The position numbers were made by a program, and so were the translations under genes. From Sphingomonas hominis (lineage in GTDB: Bacteria > Pseudomonadota > Alphaproteobacteria > Sphingomonadales > Sphingomonadaceae): a DNA stretch of 64,000 nucleotides. The stretch is from contig NZ_JABULH010000003.1 in NCBI RefSeq assembly GCF_013328205.1, positions 1 to 64,000 of the forward strand, read 5' to 3'. The notes under the pieces are model-generated. The model worked only from the letters and a program-made list of their open reading frames with translations, was not told where the DNA came from and made no database searches. Of this stretch, positions 7,640 through 17,094 are shown in pieces; position 1 is the first letter of the stretch, and every line of letters starts with the position of its first letter.

Positions 7640-10160
7640 ATGACGATCACGCTGGACGGACCCTGGGCGAAGCTGACGCGTGAAGACGGGCGGGTCACCG
7701 CCGCGCTGCCGCTAGTCGACCATTGCCTCGATGTCGGTGCGGCGGCCGACGTGGTGTTCACCGCGTGGCGCGACCCGCTTGAGGCAGCGGCGGGACGGGC
7801 GCTGAGCGAGCAGGATGTCGCACGCTTCTGCGCGCTCGCGGCGCTGCACGACATCGGTAAGGCGAATAGGGGCTTCCAGGCGAAGATCGATGCCGGCGAC
7901 AAGCTGAAGGTCGGGCACACCGGTCCGGTTGCGGCGCTGTTGAACCATTCTGGTTTGAAGCGCGGCGCAGCGGCGCAGGCGCTGAATGCGGTGATCGCCT
8001 ACTGGGGAGCGCACGACCATTTCGCGGCAGTGATGGCGCATCATGGCAGGCCGCTGGACGAGTTCCGTGTCGCAGGGCGGATGGAGGCGACGCCGTGGAC
8101 CGGGCACGTTAGATACTGGATGCCCGAGCGCAGTGGTGATCCGACGTTACACGCGCTGCACGTTCTGGACGTGGTGCGCGCGCGCTGGCCGTTGGCGTGG
8201 GAAGCGGGCGCACCGCTGCCCGATGCGCCGCGGCTGGTGGCGTTGTTCGCGGGCTTAGACGCTCGCCGACTGGCTCGGCTCCGACACGAAGCGTTTGCCG
8301 GTCGCGGCACCGCACGGCGCGGCACGCGAGCCGTTGCGAATGGACCAGGTACGCGCGGCGGCCGAGGCGCGCGGGTTCCTGCCGCTCGGCACGCCGGCGT
8401 GCGATTTCGAGCAGACATTCGGGGTTGAGCCCTATCCGTTCCAGACCGCTGCAGCGGAGGACGATCTGGGCCAAGTCGCGTTGATCGAGGCGGAGACCGG
8501 ATCGGGCAAGACCGAGGCGGCGCTGTGGCGCTGGCTGGCGCTCAGGCGACGCGGACTGGTCGACGGGCTGTTCTTCGCGCTGCCGACGCGCTCGGCGGCG
8601 GTGCAGTTGCACCAACGCGTCAACACGATGCTCAACCAAGTCTGGGGCAACGCCGCGCCGGAGGCGGTGCTCGCCGTGCCGGGTTACCTACGCGCGGGTG
8701 ACGCGACGGGTCAGGCGCTGCCCGGCTTCGAGGTCCGCTGGGATCGCGGAGAGCCCGGCGGGGCGCCTGACGCGCGCTGGGCGGCGGAGCGGAGCCTCAA
8801 CTTCCTCGCCGCGCGCGTCGCGGTCGGCACGATCGATCAGGCGCTGCTCGGCATCGTGCCGGCAAAACACGCGCTGTTCCGCGCTGGCGTGCTGTCGCGC
8901 AGCCTGTTGGTGGTGGATGAGGTGCATGCGTCGGACAGCTACATGTCGGGGCTGCTCGAACGATTGCTCGACCATCATGTCGCGGTCGGCGGGCACGCGC
9001 TGCTGCTATCGGCGACGCTGGGGAGCAGTGCAAGGGCACGGTTGCTGAGAACCGAGCCACCGGCGCTTGCCGAGGCGGAAGCGCAGCCTTATCCGGCGCT
9101 GTCGGGGCGTGGCGCGGCGTTGCGTTCGGCGATCGGCGCAACCCGTGAGGGTAAGCGGGTACAGGTCGAAACCGCCGGGGTGATCCGCGATCCGGACGCG
9201 ATCGCCGCGCGTGCGATCGACGCGGCACGCGCGGGCGCGTCGGTGCTGGTGGTACGCAACAGCGTGAGCGGCGCAGTGGCGGTCGCGCAGGCAGTGGCGG
9301 AACGGGCGCCCGACCTGGTGTTTCAGGTCGCCGGAGTGCCGACGCTCCATCACGGCCGCTTCGCGCCGAGCGACCGCAAGCGGCTCGACAAGGCGGTGGA
9401 AACCGCGTTCGGCAAGGCGTGCGTCCGGCGCGGACAGGTGCTGGTCGGCACGCAGACGCTGGAACAATCGCTCGACATCGACGCCGACTACCTTGTCACC
9501 GATCTCGCGCCGATGGACGTGCTGTTGCAGCGGATCGGCCGGCTGCACCGGCACGCGCGATCAGACCGCGGCGTCTTCGCGCAGGCACGTGTGCTGGTGC
9601 TGCGCCTATCCGAGCGCGACCTGTCGCCGCTGCTCGGTCGTGCGGGTGGCGAGCGTCACGGGCTGGGCAGTGTGTACCGCAACCTCGTCCAGCTCGAAGC
9701 AACGCTGCGTTTACTCGAAGAAACTCCCGAGATCGTGATCCCGCGCGACAGTCGCCGGCTGGTCGAACGTGCGCTGCATCCCGAAGCGCTCGATCGGATC
9801 GCGCGGGAAGGCGCGGTCGGCTGGCTCAACCACGCGAATGAACGCGCCGGCGGCGACCATGCCGAGGCCGAGAGCGCAAAACAGGTCGCGCTCGACCTGT
9901 CGCAGCCGTTCCGCACGCTCGTGTTCCGTGACGTCGAGGAAGCGGTCCTCACCCGGCTCGGCGCGCGCGACCTGCTGGTCGACACCTCACCACCGCTCGC
10001 GAGCCCGTTCGAGGGCGAGATCACGCGCGTGGCGATACCCGGTCATATGCTGGGCACGCTGAGTGAGCGTGACGTACCCGAGATGATCGACGCGCACAGC
10101 TTTCGGCTCGGCACGCGCAGCTTTGGCTACGATCAATGGGGTTTGCACCGGCTCGGGTGA
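7640..10160 (+). pseudogene. cas3: orphan type I CRISPR Cas3 (HD nuclease + helicase), split by one-base frameshift
   Basis: Cas3 unwinds and degrades target DNA recruited by Cascade. The 5' part (from ATG 7640) encodes the HD domain: H28, H70-D71 (HDIGK), H93 and a later AHHG. The 3' part encodes an SF2 helicase with motif I (ETGSGKT), II (DEVH), III (SATLG) and VI (QRIGRLHRH). The HD frame loses sense after VALFAGL near 8255, while the next frame begins with TLADWLGSDT, the usual Cas3 junction. Dropping one base at about 8258 gives a single frame of 839 residues plus stop, a normal Cas3 length. The first frame otherwise runs on to 8428, and a separate helicase could start near 8295 (TTG) or 8340 (ATG). 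No cas5, cas6, cas7, cas8, cas1, cas2 or CRISPR array is seen in the window. It could be a sequencing error, a dead relic or a two-piece protein. The subtype is not assignable. Confidence 0.8.
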
Positions 10161-10176
10161 GCGTGGATGCGCGGCT

Positions 10177-10992
10177 TTAGGCGATGCCGAACGGCACCAC
10201 GCGGTTGCTCTGCGTATGGCCGACCTCGGCGCGGCCGAGGAAGGGCACGTGCAGGTCGCGGCACCAGCGCTCCATCATCGCCTCCAGCGTCTCGCCCCAA
10301 TCGGGTTCGTTGGGCTTGACCGCGGTGACCGCGCCGACCCGCACGCCGGCGAGCCCACGCAGCTGCGTTGCGTTCGCCATCGTGAATAGCATCCGGTCGA
10401 TCGCGTACATTGCTTCGGACACTTCCTCGACGATCAGCACGTGATCGGCCAGATCAGGGAGCCACGGCGTCCCGATCAGGGCGGTGAGGATCGACAGGTT
10501 GAGCGCGACCGAAGGCTGACCCGACAGGCCGGGTTCGAGTGCGCTGCGATCCCGCCTGCCCATCCAGCCGAGCGACCGCGCCACCGTCTCGTCGCCGCCA
10601 CGGCGGCGGATGTCGCTGGCCATCGGACCGTGCACCGGGTGTCCGATGCCACGCGCGTACAGTGCGGCCAGCAGGAAGCCGACGTCGGAATAGCCGAGGT
10701 AGGTCTTGGCGCGCGCGGCGTCGTTCAACCGCGGCATCGCATTCGCCAGGATGCGGTTTGCGCCATAGCCGCCGCGCACGAACCACACCGCACTCATTGA
10801 CGGGTCGTTGGCATATTCGACGAAGGCGGCGGCGCGCACCGCGTCCGATCCGGCGAAATGTCCGGCCTGCGCGAAGCATTGCGGGTGAAAGACGAGGTCG
10901 ACCTCAGGATACGCGATCGCCGCCAGTGCCGAGACGGGCGCGACCACGTCCGGGTTGGCGACGCTGGAGGCCGCTACGACGCCGATCCGCAT
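10177..10992 (-). CDS. ldcA: LD-carboxypeptidase (peptidase S66)
   Basis: Serine peptidase of 271 aa that removes the terminal D-Ala from murein tetrapeptides, making tripeptides for recycling. Family motifs are present: RGGYG (73-77), nucleophile S102 in LGYSDVG, Glu in LIVEEVSEA (E189/E190) and His in GRAEVGHTQSN (H259), matching the S66 Ser-Glu-His triad. The open frame extends to 11658, but MRIGVVAASS at 10992 is the natural N-terminus. It is divergent from the Mpl-like ligase with a 57-bp gap; the two enzymes act in sequence in murein recycling. It is convergent with cas3, 16 bp apart. Confidence 0.9.
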   Translation of the reverse strand: MRIGVVAASSVANPDVVAPVSALAAIAYPEVDLVFHPQCFAQAGHFAGSDAVRAAAFVEYANDPSMSAVWFVRGGYGANRILANAMPRLNDAARAKTYLGYSDVGFLLAALYARGIGHPVHGPMASDIRRRGGDETVARSLGWMGRRDRSALEPGLSGQPSVALNLSILTALIGTPWLPDLADHVLIVEEVSEAMYAIDRMLFTMANATQLRGLAGVRVGAVTAVKPNEPDWGETLEAMMERWCRDLHVPFLGRAEVGHTQSNRVVPFGIA

Positions 10993-11049
10993 GTTCGTGA
11001 TTGCTCCTCGGCTTGCCCTGCTTCCGCGAACAGCCGATAGCCCGCAGCC

Positions 11050-12471
11050 ATGCAAGACGGCAATGCGACTGACGTGCGCGGCAAGCGCTTCTTCCTCGTC
11101 GGGATCGGCGGATCGGGGATGATGCCGCTGGCGATGATCCTCGCAGGACGCGGCGCATTGGTGGCGGGGTCGGACCGCGGGCTCGACCAGGGACGCGTGC
11201 CCGCCAAGTTCGACGCGCTGCGCGACCTCGGGATCGAGCTGTTCGCGCAGGACGGCAGCGGGATCGTGTCGGCGGAGCAGATCGTCGTCGCCTCCGCCGC
11301 GGTGGAGGAGACGGTCGCTGACATGGTAGCGGCGGCGCGCGTCGGTTGCGCGCGGATGACCCGCGCCGAACTGAACGCGGCGTTGTTCAACGCCAGCTCG
11401 CTTGGCATCGGCGTCGCGGGCACCAGCGGCAAATCGACCGTCACCGGCATGATCGCGACGATCCTGCACCGGACCGGCCGCGACCCAACGATCATGAACG
11501 GCGCGGTGATGAAGGATTTCGCGAGCGCCGACCGCCCGTTCGCCAGCGCGCTGGTCGGCGCGGGCGACGCGTACGCGAGCGAAGTGGACGAGAGCGATGG
11601 GTCGATCGCGCTCTATCGTCCAACGATCGCGGTGCTCAACAACGTCAGCCTCGACCACAAGGCGCTCGACGAACTCAACCGCCTATTCGGTGATTTTATC
11701 GCGCACGCGCGCCACGCGGTGATCAATGCCGACAACGCGGACGCGGCGGCGCTGGCGATGGCGCTGCCGACCGCGCGCGTGACGCGCTTCTCGGTCGAGG
11801 GTGCGGGCGATCTGGTCGCGCGCGACGTGCACGAGGAACCGTTCGCGGTCTCGTTCACGCTTCATCACGCCGGCGGCACGCTGCCGGTCGCGCTCAAGGT
11901 ACCCGGGCGGCACAACGTCTCGAACGCGCTCGCCGCGCTGGGCGCCGTGCAGGCAGCGGGGGTGCCGCTGGAGGACGCGGTCGCGGCACTGGCGCAGTTC
12001 ACCGGCCTGCGGCGGCGCTTCGATCTGGTCGGCGCGGCGGCGGGCGTGTCGGTGATCGACGATTTCGGGCACAACCCCGACAAGATCGCCGCGACGCTCG
12101 ACACGCTGCACGCCTTTCCGGGCCGGTTGCTCGTCCTGTTCCAGCCGCACGGGTTCGGGCCATTGAAGGTGATGCGTACCGAGCTCGTCGCGATGTTCGC
12201 GCGCGCGTTGGCGGCGGACGACCTGCTCGTCATGCCCGACCCCGTCTATCACGGCGGTACCACCAGCCGTGAGGTGACCAGCGCCGACATCGTCCGCGAC
12301 GTGACGCTCAGCGGGCGGCAGGCGCTCCACATGCCCGATCGCGCGGCGGCGGCGGCGCATCTCGTGGCGGAGGCGAGGGCGGGCGACCGCATCGTCGTCA
12401 TGGGCGCGCGCGACGACACGCTCAGCCTGCTCGCGGCCGAGATGGTGGACATGCTGCGGCAGCGCGACTGA
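11050..12471 (+). CDS. Mur-ligase family, probable UDP-MurNAc:tripeptide ligase (Mpl-like)
   Basis: Mur ligase of 473 aa with an N-terminal Rossmann motif (GIGGSGM, 19-24), the ATP loop GTSGKST (124-130), the central-domain segments EVDESDGS and LNNVSLDHK, and a C-terminal domain ending with a DDTLSLLA segment. MurC-type annotation is common for this group, but a second MurC outside a division cluster and next to ldcA fits Mpl, which reattaches recycled L-Ala-D-Glu-meso-DAP to UDP-MurNAc. Its start is 57 bp from the divergent ldcA start, so the pair probably shares a promoter region. Substrate assignment is inferred from context. Confidence 0.85.
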   Translation: MQDGNATDVRGKRFFLVGIGGSGMMPLAMILAGRGALVAGSDRGLDQGRVPAKFDALRDLGIELFAQDGSGIVSAEQIVVASAAVEETVADMVAAARVGCARMTRAELNAALFNASSLGIGVAGTSGKSTVTGMIATILHRTGRDPTIMNGAVMKDFASADRPFASALVGAGDAYASEVDESDGSIALYRPTIAVLNNVSLDHKALDELNRLFGDFIAHARHAVINADNADAAALAMALPTARVTRFSVEGAGDLVARDVHEEPFAVSFTLHHAGGTLPVALKVPGRHNVSNALAALGAVQAAGVPLEDAVAALAQFTGLRRRFDLVGAAAGVSVIDDFGHNPDKIAATLDTLHAFPGRLLVLFQPHGFGPLKVMRTELVAMFARALAADDLLVMPDPVYHGGTTSREVTSADIVRDVTLSGRQALHMPDRAAAAAHLVAEARAGDRIVVMGARDDTLSLLAAEMVDMLRQRD

Positions 12472-12538
12472 GCCTTCTCTAGGCAAGCATGGCGCGCCGC
12501 ATTTTGCGCGCGACCGCGTGCGCGTCTATGTTGGCGGC

Positions 12539-13270
12539 ATGTCCGATCATCTCCATCACGCCGCCGAGCGGCCGCGGCTCGCCTATTACCTGACCGAAGG
12601 GCGCGGGCCCGCGATCGTGTTCCTGCCGGGCTACGCATCCGACATGACCGGGACCAAGGCAGTCGCGCTGGAGGAATGGGCGAAGGCGCACGGCCGCGCC
12701 TTTCTGCGTTTCGACTATGCCGGCTGCGGCGCGTCGGAGGGGAAGTTCGAGGAACAGAGCCTCGCCGACTGGCGCGACGATGCGCTCGCTATGATCGACG
12801 ATGCGGTCGAGGGGCCGGTGGTGCTGGTCGGGTCGTCGATGGGCGGGTGGATCATGCTGCTCGCGGCAAAGGCGCGGCCCGAGCGCGTCCACGCGATGGT
12901 CGGCATCGCGCCCGCGCCCGACTTCACCGACTGGGGCTTCTCGTCGGACGAGAAGATGTATCTGCTTCAGCACGGGCGGTTGGAGCGCCCCAACCCCTAC
13001 GGTTCCGCGCCGACCGTCTACACGCGCCGCTTCTGGCAGTCGGGCGAGGCCAACCGGCTCATGTTCGGCGAGATTGCGATCACCTGTCCGGTGCGGTTCC
13101 TGCAAGGACAGAAGGACGCGGACGTGCCGTGGCATCGTACCTGCCGCCTGGCCGAGATGCTGGCGTCAAGCGACGTTCAGACGTTGCTGGTCAAGGACGG
13201 CGATCACCGCCTGTCGCGCGACGCTGACGTCGCGCTGCTGATCCGCGCGGTGGAGGACGTGCTGCCGTGA
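12539..13270 (+). CDS. alpha/beta hydrolase
   Basis: Single-domain serine hydrolase of 243 aa, probably cytoplasmic. The nucleophile elbow is GSSMG with S100, the acid is probably the Asp in QKDADVP, and the His lies in DGDHRLS near the C-terminus. The cap is short, as in ABHD10-type thioesterases. Start ATG 12539 is favoured over the upstream GTG at 12518, because the upstream residues are not conserved-looking. It overlaps the next gene by 4 nt (GTGA), so the two are translationally coupled. The substrate is unknown. Confidence 0.85.
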   Translation: MSDHLHHAAERPRLAYYLTEGRGPAIVFLPGYASDMTGTKAVALEEWAKAHGRAFLRFDYAGCGASEGKFEEQSLADWRDDALAMIDDAVEGPVVLVGSSMGGWIMLLAAKARPERVHAMVGIAPAPDFTDWGFSSDEKMYLLQHGRLERPNPYGSAPTVYTRRFWQSGEANRLMFGEIAITCPVRFLQGQKDADVPWHRTCRLAEMLASSDVQTLLVKDGDHRLSRDADVALLIRAVEDVLP

Positions 13271-14001
13271 TCCTGTTCCTCGCTCTGTTCGCCGCGCAAG
13301 CCGCGGGCACGTCCCCGACGTCGCCGGCGCAGCGACTCGACGCCTGCGTCGCGCAGGCGCGCACCGATCCCGCGGGGGCGGAGCAGGTCGCGCGCACGCT
13401 CGGCCGCGCCGGCGAGGCTTGTCGCGGTGTCGCGCTCGCGGGGCAGGACGATTACGCCGGGGCGGCAACCGCCTTCACCGCGGCGGCGCGCAATGCCGAG
13501 CTGGCGAAGGAGGCGCGGGCGGCGGATCATTGGGCGCAGGCGGGCAATGCCTGGCTCGCGGCGGGTGATGCGGCAAAGGCGCGCGCCGCGCTAGACGCGG
13601 CGCTGGCGGCGGGGACGCTGACCGCTCTCAACCGCGGCGAGGCGTACCTCGACCGCGCTCGCGCGCTGGTTGCGACCGGGGACTTGAAGGCGGCGCGCGT
13701 CGACCTGGATCTGGCGGTGAAGGATGCGGCCGACGATCCGCTCGCCTGGCTGCTGTCGGCGACGCTGGCGCGGCGGATGGGCGACCTGCCGCGCGCGAAA
13801 CTCGACATCGCGCAGGCGCTCCGCCGCTCGGCCGACGATGCCTCGGTCCAGCTCGAGGCGGGCAACATCGCCGCGGCGGCGGGTGAGGCGGACCGTGCGC
13901 AGGCAGCGTGGAAGGAAGCCGCGCGGCTGGCACCCGATGCCCCCGCCGGGCGTTCAGCCGCCAACGCCCTCACCCAGTTCGCAGGAGACCCGAAAAAGTG
14001 A
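13267..14001 (+). CDS. secreted TPR-repeat protein
   Basis: Ala-rich protein of 244 aa with an N-terminal hydrophobic signal ([12 protein letters not shown]) followed by helical repeats resembling TPRs (for example the repeated A-x2-A-Y/W-L-A-x-G pattern at about 85-190). Probably a periplasmic scaffold of unknown partner. GTG start 13267 overlaps the hydrolase stop by 4 nt, and its own stop overlaps the gloA start by 4 nt, so it sits inside a tight operon. It has no catalytic motif. Confidence 0.75.
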   Translation: MILFLALFAAQAAGTSPTSPAQRLDACVAQARTDPAGAEQVARTLGRAGEACRGVALAGQDDYAGAATAFTAAARNAELAKEARAADHWAQAGNAWLAAGDAAKARAALDAALAAGTLTALNRGEAYLDRARALVATGDLKAARVDLDLAVKDAADDPLAWLLSATLARRMGDLPRAKLDIAQALRRSADDASVQLEAGNIAAAAGEADRAQAAWKEAARLAPDAPAGRSAANALTQFAGDPKK

Positions 14002-14450
14002 AATACCTCCACACAATGATCCGCGTCGCCGATCCCGACAAGACGATCGCCTTCTTCGAGGTGCTGGGTCTGAGGGAAGTCCGTCGGATGGAGAATGAGG
14101 CGGGTCGCTTCACGCTGATCTTCCTCGCGACGCCCGAGGACATGAACGCACCGGGCGAGCGCGCGCGCGCCGAGGTTGAGCTGACCTACAATTGGCCGAA
14201 CGAGGGCGAGGCGCCGGAGGAATACACCGGCGGGCGCAATTTCGGCCATCTCGCTTATTATGTCGATGACATCTACGAGACGTGCCAGCGGGTGCAGGAC
14301 GCGGGCCATATCGTCCACCGCCCTCCGCGCGACGGGTACATGGCGTTCGTGAAGTCGCCCGACGGCATCTCGATCGAGCTGCTGCAGGAAGGCGGCGCGA
14401 AAGAGCCGGCCGAGCCGTGGAAGTCGATGCCCAACACCGGGAGCTGGTAA
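13998..14450 (+). CDS. gloA: lactoylglutathione lyase (glyoxalase I)
   Basis: Converts the methylglyoxal-glutathione hemithioacetal to S-lactoylglutathione. The 150-aa product has the classic N-terminus KYLHTMIRV and the metal ligands of class I enzymes: His in LHTMIRV, Glu in VELTYNW, His in GHLAYYV and Glu in ISIELLQ. I chose GTG 13998 because the family motif starts there and GGAG lies upstream; it overlaps the TPR gene by 4 nt. It is followed 2 nt later by gloB, so the whole detoxification pathway is co-transcribed. Confidence 0.95.
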   Translation: MKYLHTMIRVADPDKTIAFFEVLGLREVRRMENEAGRFTLIFLATPEDMNAPGERARAEVELTYNWPNEGEAPEEYTGGRNFGHLAYYVDDIYETCQRVQDAGHIVHRPPRDGYMAFVKSPDGISIELLQEGGAKEPAEPWKSMPNTGSW

Positions 14451-14452
14451 CC

Positions 14453-15202
14453 GTGACGGGCGCGCCCGCATCGGGGCTGGAGATCGTCCGCGTCCCCGTG
14501 CTGTCGGACAATTATTCGTGGCTGGTCCACGACGCCGACAGTGGGGCGACGATCGTGGTCGATCCGGGCGAGGCGCAGCCGGTGCTCGACGCCGCCGCCG
14601 CGCGCGGCTGGACGATCGACGCAATCTGGACGACGCACTGGCATCCCGATCACGTCGGCGGCAATGCCGGCGTCGTCGCGGCGACCGGCGCGACGGTGAT
14701 CGGGCCCGAGGCCGAGCGCGCGAAGATCGGTGCGCTCGACCGCGGAGTGGCCGAGGGCGACACGGTGGCGATCGGCGCACACGAGGCCCGCGTGATGCAC
14801 GTGCCCGGTCATACCGCGGGGCACATCGCCTTTCACCTCGCCGACGACGCCGCGATCTTTACCGGCGACACCTTGTTTGCGCTCGGGTGCGGGCGGTTGT
14901 TCGAGGGCAGCCCTGAGCAGATGTTCGACAATTTCCGCCGCTACGCCGACCTGCCCGGCGAAACGCGCGTCTATTGCGGGCACGAATATACGCAGTCGAA
15001 CGGCCGCTTCGCGCTGTCGGTCGAGCCTGCCAACGAGGCATTGGTTGCGCGCATGGCCGAGGTCGACCGGCTGCGCGCCGCGGGCGAGCCGACGGTGCCG
15101 ACCACGATTGCCCAGGAGCAGGCGACCAACCCGTTCATGCGCGCGACCAATGTCGGCGAATTCAAGCGGTTGCGTGAGGGCAAGGATTCTTTTCGCGGGT
15201 AG
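14453..15202 (+). CDS. gloB: hydroxyacylglutathione hydrolase (glyoxalase II)
   Basis: Metallo-beta-lactamase-fold thioesterase of 249 aa that releases D-lactate and glutathione from S-lactoylglutathione. Metal-binding motifs are THWHPDH, PGHTAGH, FTGDTLF and CGHEYT. The C-terminal helical glutathione-binding domain with NPFMR is present. GTG 14453 begins 2 nt after the gloA stop. The last residues (FKRLREGKDSFRG) match the family end, so the gene is complete. Confidence 0.95.
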   Translation: MTGAPASGLEIVRVPVLSDNYSWLVHDADSGATIVVDPGEAQPVLDAAAARGWTIDAIWTTHWHPDHVGGNAGVVAATGATVIGPEAERAKIGALDRGVAEGDTVAIGAHEARVMHVPGHTAGHIAFHLADDAAIFTGDTLFALGCGRLFEGSPEQMFDNFRRYADLPGETRVYCGHEYTQSNGRFALSVEPANEALVARMAEVDRLRAAGEPTVPTTIAQEQATNPFMRATNVGEFKRLREGKDSFRG

Positions 15203-15238
15203 AGGCGTTCAGCAGGTAACAGACGAGGAGTGAATGCA

Positions 15239-15634
15239 ATGCGTAAACTGCCGTTAATGTTGCTGGTCGCGAGCGTCGGTCTGGGTGCAGGGAGTGCCGC
15301 GCTCGCCAAGCGTGACACGCCCGAGCTGGCGTACCGCAAACTGATCGCGGGCAAGGTGGCGGGCAAACCGCAATCGTGCATCGATACTCGCTTCCGCCAG
15401 TCGCAACTGAGCGCCTATGGCAACAAGCTGATCTACCGTGTCAGCGACAAGCTGGTGTACGTCAACGAGACCAACGGTGGGTGCGAGCGGGTCGCACGGG
15501 GTGACGCGCTGATCTCGCGCCAGTATCAGACGCGCGCGTGCAGCGGCGATATCGCGCAAACGGTGCAACTGCCGCCCAACATTCCGACGGGCAGTTGTGC
15601 ACTCGGCATGTTCACGCCCTATACCAAGCCCTGA
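15239..15634 (+). CDS. small secreted protein, sphingomonad type
   Basis: A 131-aa protein with a typical signal peptide (MRKLPLMLLVASVG, cleavage after ALA near residue 24). The mature part is basic and has four Cys residues (SCIDTRF, GGCERV, RACSGD, GSCALG) that could form two disulfides. ATG 15239 follows GAGGAG at a good distance; GTG 15230 is in frame but poorly spaced. I recognise the general type but no function. Confidence 0.7.
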   Translation: MRKLPLMLLVASVGLGAGSAALAKRDTPELAYRKLIAGKVAGKPQSCIDTRFRQSQLSAYGNKLIYRVSDKLVYVNETNGGCERVARGDALISRQYQTRACSGDIAQTVQLPPNIPTGSCALGMFTPYTKP

Positions 15635-15668
15635 GCGGTGTCGTCGCCGCACACACGAGAGGACCAGA

Positions 15669-17003
15669 ATGCCCGACCAGACCGAAGCCGACATGACCGG
15701 CGTCGAACAGCGCATTTCTCCTAAGCCCGAGGTAGATGCGATCGGCGGGCGCACGCTCAAGCCCGCGACGCTGATGATGGGGCACGGCTACGATCCTGCG
15801 CTGTCCGAAGGGTCGTTGAAGCCCCCGGTGTTCCTGACCTCGACCTTCGTGTTCCCCAATGCAGCGGCGGGCAAGCGGCATTTCGAGGGCGTGACGGGCA
15901 AGCGGCCGGGCGGTGCGGAAGGCCTCGTCTACTCGCGCTTCAATGGTCCGAACCAGGAGATCCTGGAGGACCGGCTCGGCATCTGGGAAGGCGCGGAGGA
16001 CGCTCTGGCTTTCTCCAGCGGCATGTCGGCGATCGCGACCTTGTTTCTGTCGATGGTCAAGCCCGGCGACACGATCGTTCACTCGGGTCCGCTTTATGCG
16101 GCGACCGAGACGCTGATCGCGCGCGTGCTGGGCAAGTTCGGGATCAACTGGCTCGATTTCCCCGCCGGCGCGACGCGCGAGGAGATCGACACGGTGATGC
16201 GCCAGGCCGCCGCGAACGGGAACGTCGCGTTGGTCTACCTGGAGAGCCCCGCCAACCCCACCAACGCGCTGGTCGACGTGGAGGCGGTCGCCGCCAGCCG
16301 CGATGCGGTGTTCGCCGACCACGCGAGCAAGCCGCCGATCGCGATCGATAACACCTTCCTGGGGCCGCTCTGGTCGCAGCCGTTGAAGCACGGCGCCGAC
16401 ATCGTCGTCTATTCGCTGACCAAATATGCGGGCGGGCACTCCGATCTAGTCGCAGGCGGCGTGCTGGGGTCGAAGGAGCAGATCAACGTCATCCGCGCCA
16501 TGCGCAACACGATTGGCACGATCTGCGATCCCAACACCGCGTGGATGCTGCTGCGCAGCCTCGAGACGCTGGAGCTGCGCATGAGCCGCGCGGGCGAGAA
16601 TGCAGCCAAGGTCTGCACCTGGCTGCGTGACCAGCCGCAGGTCGAGCGCGTCGGCTATCTCGGCTTCCTCTCCGAGGGCAGTACTGAGGGGCCGGAAGGG
16701 CGGCAGGCCGACATCTACCGCCGCAACTGCACCGGCGGCGGATCGACCTTCTCGCTGTATCTCAAGGGCGGCGAGGCCGAGGCGTTCCGCTTCCTTGACG
16801 CGCTCAAGATCGCGAAACTCGCGGTGTCACTCGGCGGAACCGAGACGCTGGCGAGCCACCCGGCGGGCATGACCCATCTGTCGGTCGCCGACGAGCGCAA
16901 GCAGGCGCTGGGGATTACCGACAACCTCGTGCGCATCTCGATCGGGGTCGAGGATGCGGACGATTTGATCGCCGACTTCGCCAACGCGCTGGCGGCGATC
17001 TGA
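15669..17003 (+). CDS. cystathionine gamma-synthase / methionine gamma-lyase family PLP enzyme
   Basis: Cys/Met-metabolism PLP enzyme of 444 aa. The PLP lysine lies in YSLTKYAGGHSD; other signatures are SSGMSAIA, YLESPANPT and IDNTFLGP. The reaction could be cystathionine gamma-synthase, gamma-lyase or O-acylhomoserine sulfhydrylase; sequence alone does not settle this. The first 30 residues form a polar extension before the fold begins at LKPATLMMGHG. It is preceded by a GAGGA ribosome site. Confidence 0.88.
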   Translation: MPDQTEADMTGVEQRISPKPEVDAIGGRTLKPATLMMGHGYDPALSEGSLKPPVFLTSTFVFPNAAAGKRHFEGVTGKRPGGAEGLVYSRFNGPNQEILEDRLGIWEGAEDALAFSSGMSAIATLFLSMVKPGDTIVHSGPLYAATETLIARVLGKFGINWLDFPAGATREEIDTVMRQAAANGNVALVYLESPANPTNALVDVEAVAASRDAVFADHASKPPIAIDNTFLGPLWSQPLKHGADIVVYSLTKYAGGHSDLVAGGVLGSKEQINVIRAMRNTIGTICDPNTAWMLLRSLETLELRMSRAGENAAKVCTWLRDQPQVERVGYLGFLSEGSTEGPEGRQADIYRRNCTGGGSTFSLYLKGGEAEAFRFLDALKIAKLAVSLGGTETLASHPAGMTHLSVADERKQALGITDNLVRISIGVEDADDLIADFANALAAI

Positions 17004-17094
17004 CGCTTGAACGCGTGAGTTAACGCTTTCCCGCCCGCGTGTTTGTCGTCATCCTGATCGGGCGGCGGCAGACCGCGGATGATGGAGAGCGAGC

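Noticed and set aside
7640-10160. Treating HD and helicase as two separate genuine genes (cas3'' and cas3')
   Set aside because: The HD frame runs into nonsense past the junction, the helicase lacks a good start, and removal of one base gives a perfect full-length Cas3.
6232-10160. Calling a complete DISARM or type I CRISPR system
   Set aside because: Only a truncated SNF2 gene and a broken Cas3 are present; methylase, DrmA/B/C and Cascade genes are absent.
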